NCBI RefSeq assembly: GCF_022539665.2
Contig: NC_081339.1
Location: forward strand, 6,572,367-6,636,366
Source of the DNA: Daphnia carinata
Taxonomy: Eukaryota; Arthropoda; Branchiopoda; Diplostraca; Daphniidae
Direction of reading: 5' to 3'
DNA length: 64,000 nucleotides
Shown here in pieces: positions 61,247 through 64,000 of the stretch (positions within the stretch are counted from its first letter, which is position 1; each line of letters begins with the position of its first letter). The position numbers were made by a program, and so were the translations under genes. The notes under the pieces were generated by a model. It ran no database searches and was not told the DNA's origin. It saw only the letters and a list, made by a program, of their open reading frames with translations.

Positions 61247-62749
61247 TCACCTACGAAAACAATAACAAGAACTTTCCCAGCCTATTTAAATGAGTACCAG
61301 GTGTTGTGGGGAGCGTGAAAAAAAAAACAAATAAAAGAGAAGATGGAAATAGAAAGGAACTTGATAAACGAAGAAAATATTTAGCACTTGTGTTTCAACA
61401 GGAAACGGAAGACAGATCGAGTCATAAGTAGTTGATGACGCCATTTGTGGGTTGTATGTTTTTCCTAATAATGTTAAGGTAGAGTACTAAAGAAAATTAA
61501 TAATCGGAGGTGTCTGTCTTCCGTTAGCGAAAGAAAAAGTGGGCCATCCTTTACCCCTTTTTTTTTCGTGCCCATTGAAAAAGGAGACATGTTCTATGGA
61601 ATTAATAGTTATTTTTTTTAATTATTATTATTTTTTAATCGGTCGCCATTCATCTCATTTATAACATCTCCCCCTACTCCTTTCCGTAAAGTACCCATCC
61701 ACCCACAAATCCGAAGCCTTTCTAAACAAAAGAGAAAAAAATTGCAAAAAAAAAAAGAATAACATTTTAGTCGGTGATAATACATTGAAATGCTGTTTCA
61801 TTGTTTTATCCGCATTTGTTGTTACGTGTGCCGGAAGAAGTTTCAGCAATTAGGTAACATTATTATTACTTATTTTTTGTTTAGATTGTGTAATAAAAGC
61901 TTTTTTTTTCTTTGATTTTGCGATTGTTGGTGTAACGCGCATAGGAAAGGAGACCTTGGAAAGTAGTCATGGTAGAATAAGGGCGGACAGGTTAATACCC
62001 GTCTCGAATGGCCCTTACGAAAACAGACAGGTGTACCTTTATTATTCCACTCTAGGATGACGTGCTTTTTCGCCATTGATGTGAATTTCATTTCTTCTAA
62101 TTTCGTAGGACTGCCAACTCATCAAAAAAGCAAGGACGTTGAATCTTTAACCAGTTTATTCATGGCATTAATCATTTTTAACATCATTTAAAAATTATTC
62201 CTCCTAGTGAACCTTTCTCTTTTTATTTTGGCAAAGATCATTGCCACAAAAGTATAATACCCAAGGCTGAAATGAGAGACTTGCGCGCTCCCTGAAGGTA
62301 AATTGATTTTTGGCTTGGATTTAAGACTCATTAGCACCTGCCCATTTTTATTTTTAGGCGTGCTGGTAAAGATGCCTAGTAATTTATTGTTGTGTCCTCT
62401 TTCACCTTGGGTAAAATGGGATTCCCCTTTTCCCTACCACCAACTACCAAGTGTACTTAATGCCCCTTTTTTGGAATTTTTTATTCAGCTGTTATGTCGA
62501 ACGTAGCCCGAAGCGTTGGTTTTTATTTACTATATATTTTTTTTTTCCTTTAGGCCAGCACGTATACACAGGTGAGTAGTAGGATGGCCCTGGCCAGATT
62601 GAACCTCAGTCGCCCGTCGGTGTCGCTGCCAGACAGGTTGATTTTGCGCTGTGTTTTAAATTGTTTATAACGCGCACTAAAAAAAAAAAGAAATGATTGT
62701 TTAATTATTTAAACTTCTTTGTGAATAGTGAATATTTTACGGTATCAAC
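61247..62749. other. Cul4 3' UTR and upstream region of the MFSD6-like gene
   Basis: No coding sequence supported. A GTGAGT donor near 62572 suggests a non-coding first exon for the downstream gene. Confidence 0.4.
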
Positions 62750-64000
62750 ATGGAGGAAAATGGCGAGAAAGGGATGGCCGAAGGATCGGAAATCAAGAAA
62801 AAGGGAAAAGCATTGCTAATTTACGATTTAAAGCAGCGCAAGTTGATTCCGATCAAAATCCTGTTCTTTGTCGTCTTATCCAGTAAGTTTTGCTTATTCA
62901 AACTAGTTTTTTAACATTCAAATATTATAGTCTCATCGTGATTCAGCAGAAAACTATTGAGGTCATACAGTCAAAGAGGTGAACAACATTTTTTCTCAAT
63001 AGGTATCGGAGTTTTGTTACCGTACATGACCATCCACATGAAATCGCTGGGCATCAGCGTCGAAGAGACCGCCCTCATTTATGGCATCTTCCCCCTATTC
63101 GCCATTTTGGCACCTTACACTATGGGAATCATAGCCGATAAGTTAGGAAATTTTAAGGTATGTCAATTTATTTCCAAGACAAACCCTTTTTAAAGAAAGA
63201 AAAAGGGATAATGTTATGCAACTTAAGGGGGGGGGGGGAATGATTGCGCATTTCCCTTCCTTAAAAGGTGTACCTAACTTTCTAAACAAATGCGTAGACT
63301 TAAATTTTCTGAATTTGGCACGCCAACTGTTACGTAAATTTAAGGGGAAAAAAATGTTACGGTTATATAAAAAAAAAAAGATTTATTATTGAAAAACAGG
63401 TGTTACTTTGCGTCACGATGCTGATGGCCATGGCCAACGCTCTTTTGTTCCTCGTCATTCCAACGGGCAGATTTATCGAGAAATATCCAGTCAATTTAAC
63501 GATGGCGATAGGATGCGGAGAAGACGGCCGCTTGGTGTTGACAGATCTCGATTCGAAAACGTGTGGATTCCGGAATTCCGTCGATGGCAATTTATCCTTG
63601 ACTGTGACCGAGTGCGGTTACATGTGCTACGATCAAATCCACCATAAAAGTCAACTGAAACAAGAAGAGGAACAAACATCTTCACTTCCAGCTGATTGGC
63701 CGTCAGCTGATCAACCTTTCAAGAAATACAGACACGGAATGTTCTTCCAGGATAAGTGGGGACTTGAAATTTCGTGTTCTGGAACTTCACCATCTCTGGC
63801 CAAAACAAACTGTAGCCTCAACCGGAACGAATCCCCGCGGATCAACGCCACGTTCAGACACGTGACCATCCGTTCAAATAATGACATCGGGGATTTCCCG
63901 ATTGAACGGACGCTATTCAACGGAGTCTTTCCGTTAAGCAGTGGACTCGAGTGCAGCAACAGTTACGATCAACCGATTAAATTAGTTCAACCGTTGGTGT
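62750..64000 (+). CDS. MFSD6-like major facilitator transporter, 5' part
   Basis: Exons 62750-62882, 63003-63157 and 63400 onwards (phases 1 and 0). The frame is still open at the window end, giving about 295 residues so far. The N-terminus is cytosolic and charged, then PIKILFFVVLSSIGVLLPYMTIHMKSLGIS forms TM1 (given in two parts: PIKILFFVVLSS and IGVLLPYMTIHMKSLGIS). Next come FAILAPYTMGIIADKLGNFK, the MFS loop 2-3 motif (G-x3-D), and TM3 VLLCVTMLMAMANALLFLV. A long luminal loop with many Cys and N-x-S/T sites (NLT, NLS, NCS, NES, NAT) follows. A large glycosylated loop after the early TMs, plus MTIHMKSLG, fits the MFSD6/MFSD6L family. Substrate not established. Confidence 0.8.

Overview
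The window reads as nuclear DNA of a small-genome arthropod, most likely a branchiopod crustacean such as Daphnia (inference). The grounds are compact spliced genes with introns mostly of 60-120 nt, a vertebrate-type CRY2 cryptochrome, an intron-containing tRNA-Arg(UCU), and families of secreted proteins and receptors that look lineage-specific. Exon joins were built by hand from GT/AG (once GC/AG) sites and checked for phase; coordinates give the CDS span and the evidence lists the exons.

Left third (0-22 kb): an Ala/Val-rich secreted repeat protein with dibasic KR-SPTV units; tRNA-Arg; a secreted protein with three VxAYLP repeats; then five paralogous PDGF/VEGF-like (PVF) genes of two exons each, all with the same phase-1 intron (about 5.1, 6.9, 8.8, 14.9 and 17.9 kb). 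Interleaved with them is a family of tiny two-exon genes whose last exon is exactly 25 nt and encodes the C-terminus [SP]FTGL[FL]-stop (12.3, 13.3 and 17.1 kb, with a further copy at 31 kb and a probably broken one at 11.6 kb). I do not recognise this family; it is the best candidate here for an undescribed system. The first 24 kb also carries 22 exact POU-octamer sequences (ATGCAAAT), against two in the remaining 40 kb. A VAX-like homeobox gene lies at 21.2-22.0 kb.

Middle (24-35 kb): two tandem five-exon class-A orphan GPCRs with traces of gene conversion, the fourth FTGL member, and a multi-exon lineage-specific gene with an internally duplicated exon block and a C-terminal region resembling a PD-(D/E)XK nuclease fold.

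Right half (38-64 kb) holds conserved housekeeping and regulatory genes: a BAIAP3/Munc13-4-type C2-MUN-C2 gene with three candidate first exons; convergent to it a Death-SEFIR (CIKS/Act1-like) adaptor; CRY2; Rab6 head-to-head with Cullin-4; and the 5' part of an MFSD6-like transporter running off the window. The genes do not form one pathway. The PVF ligands (growth and immune signalling), the SEFIR adaptor and the small secreted proteins fit an arthropod signalling and immunity setting only loosely.
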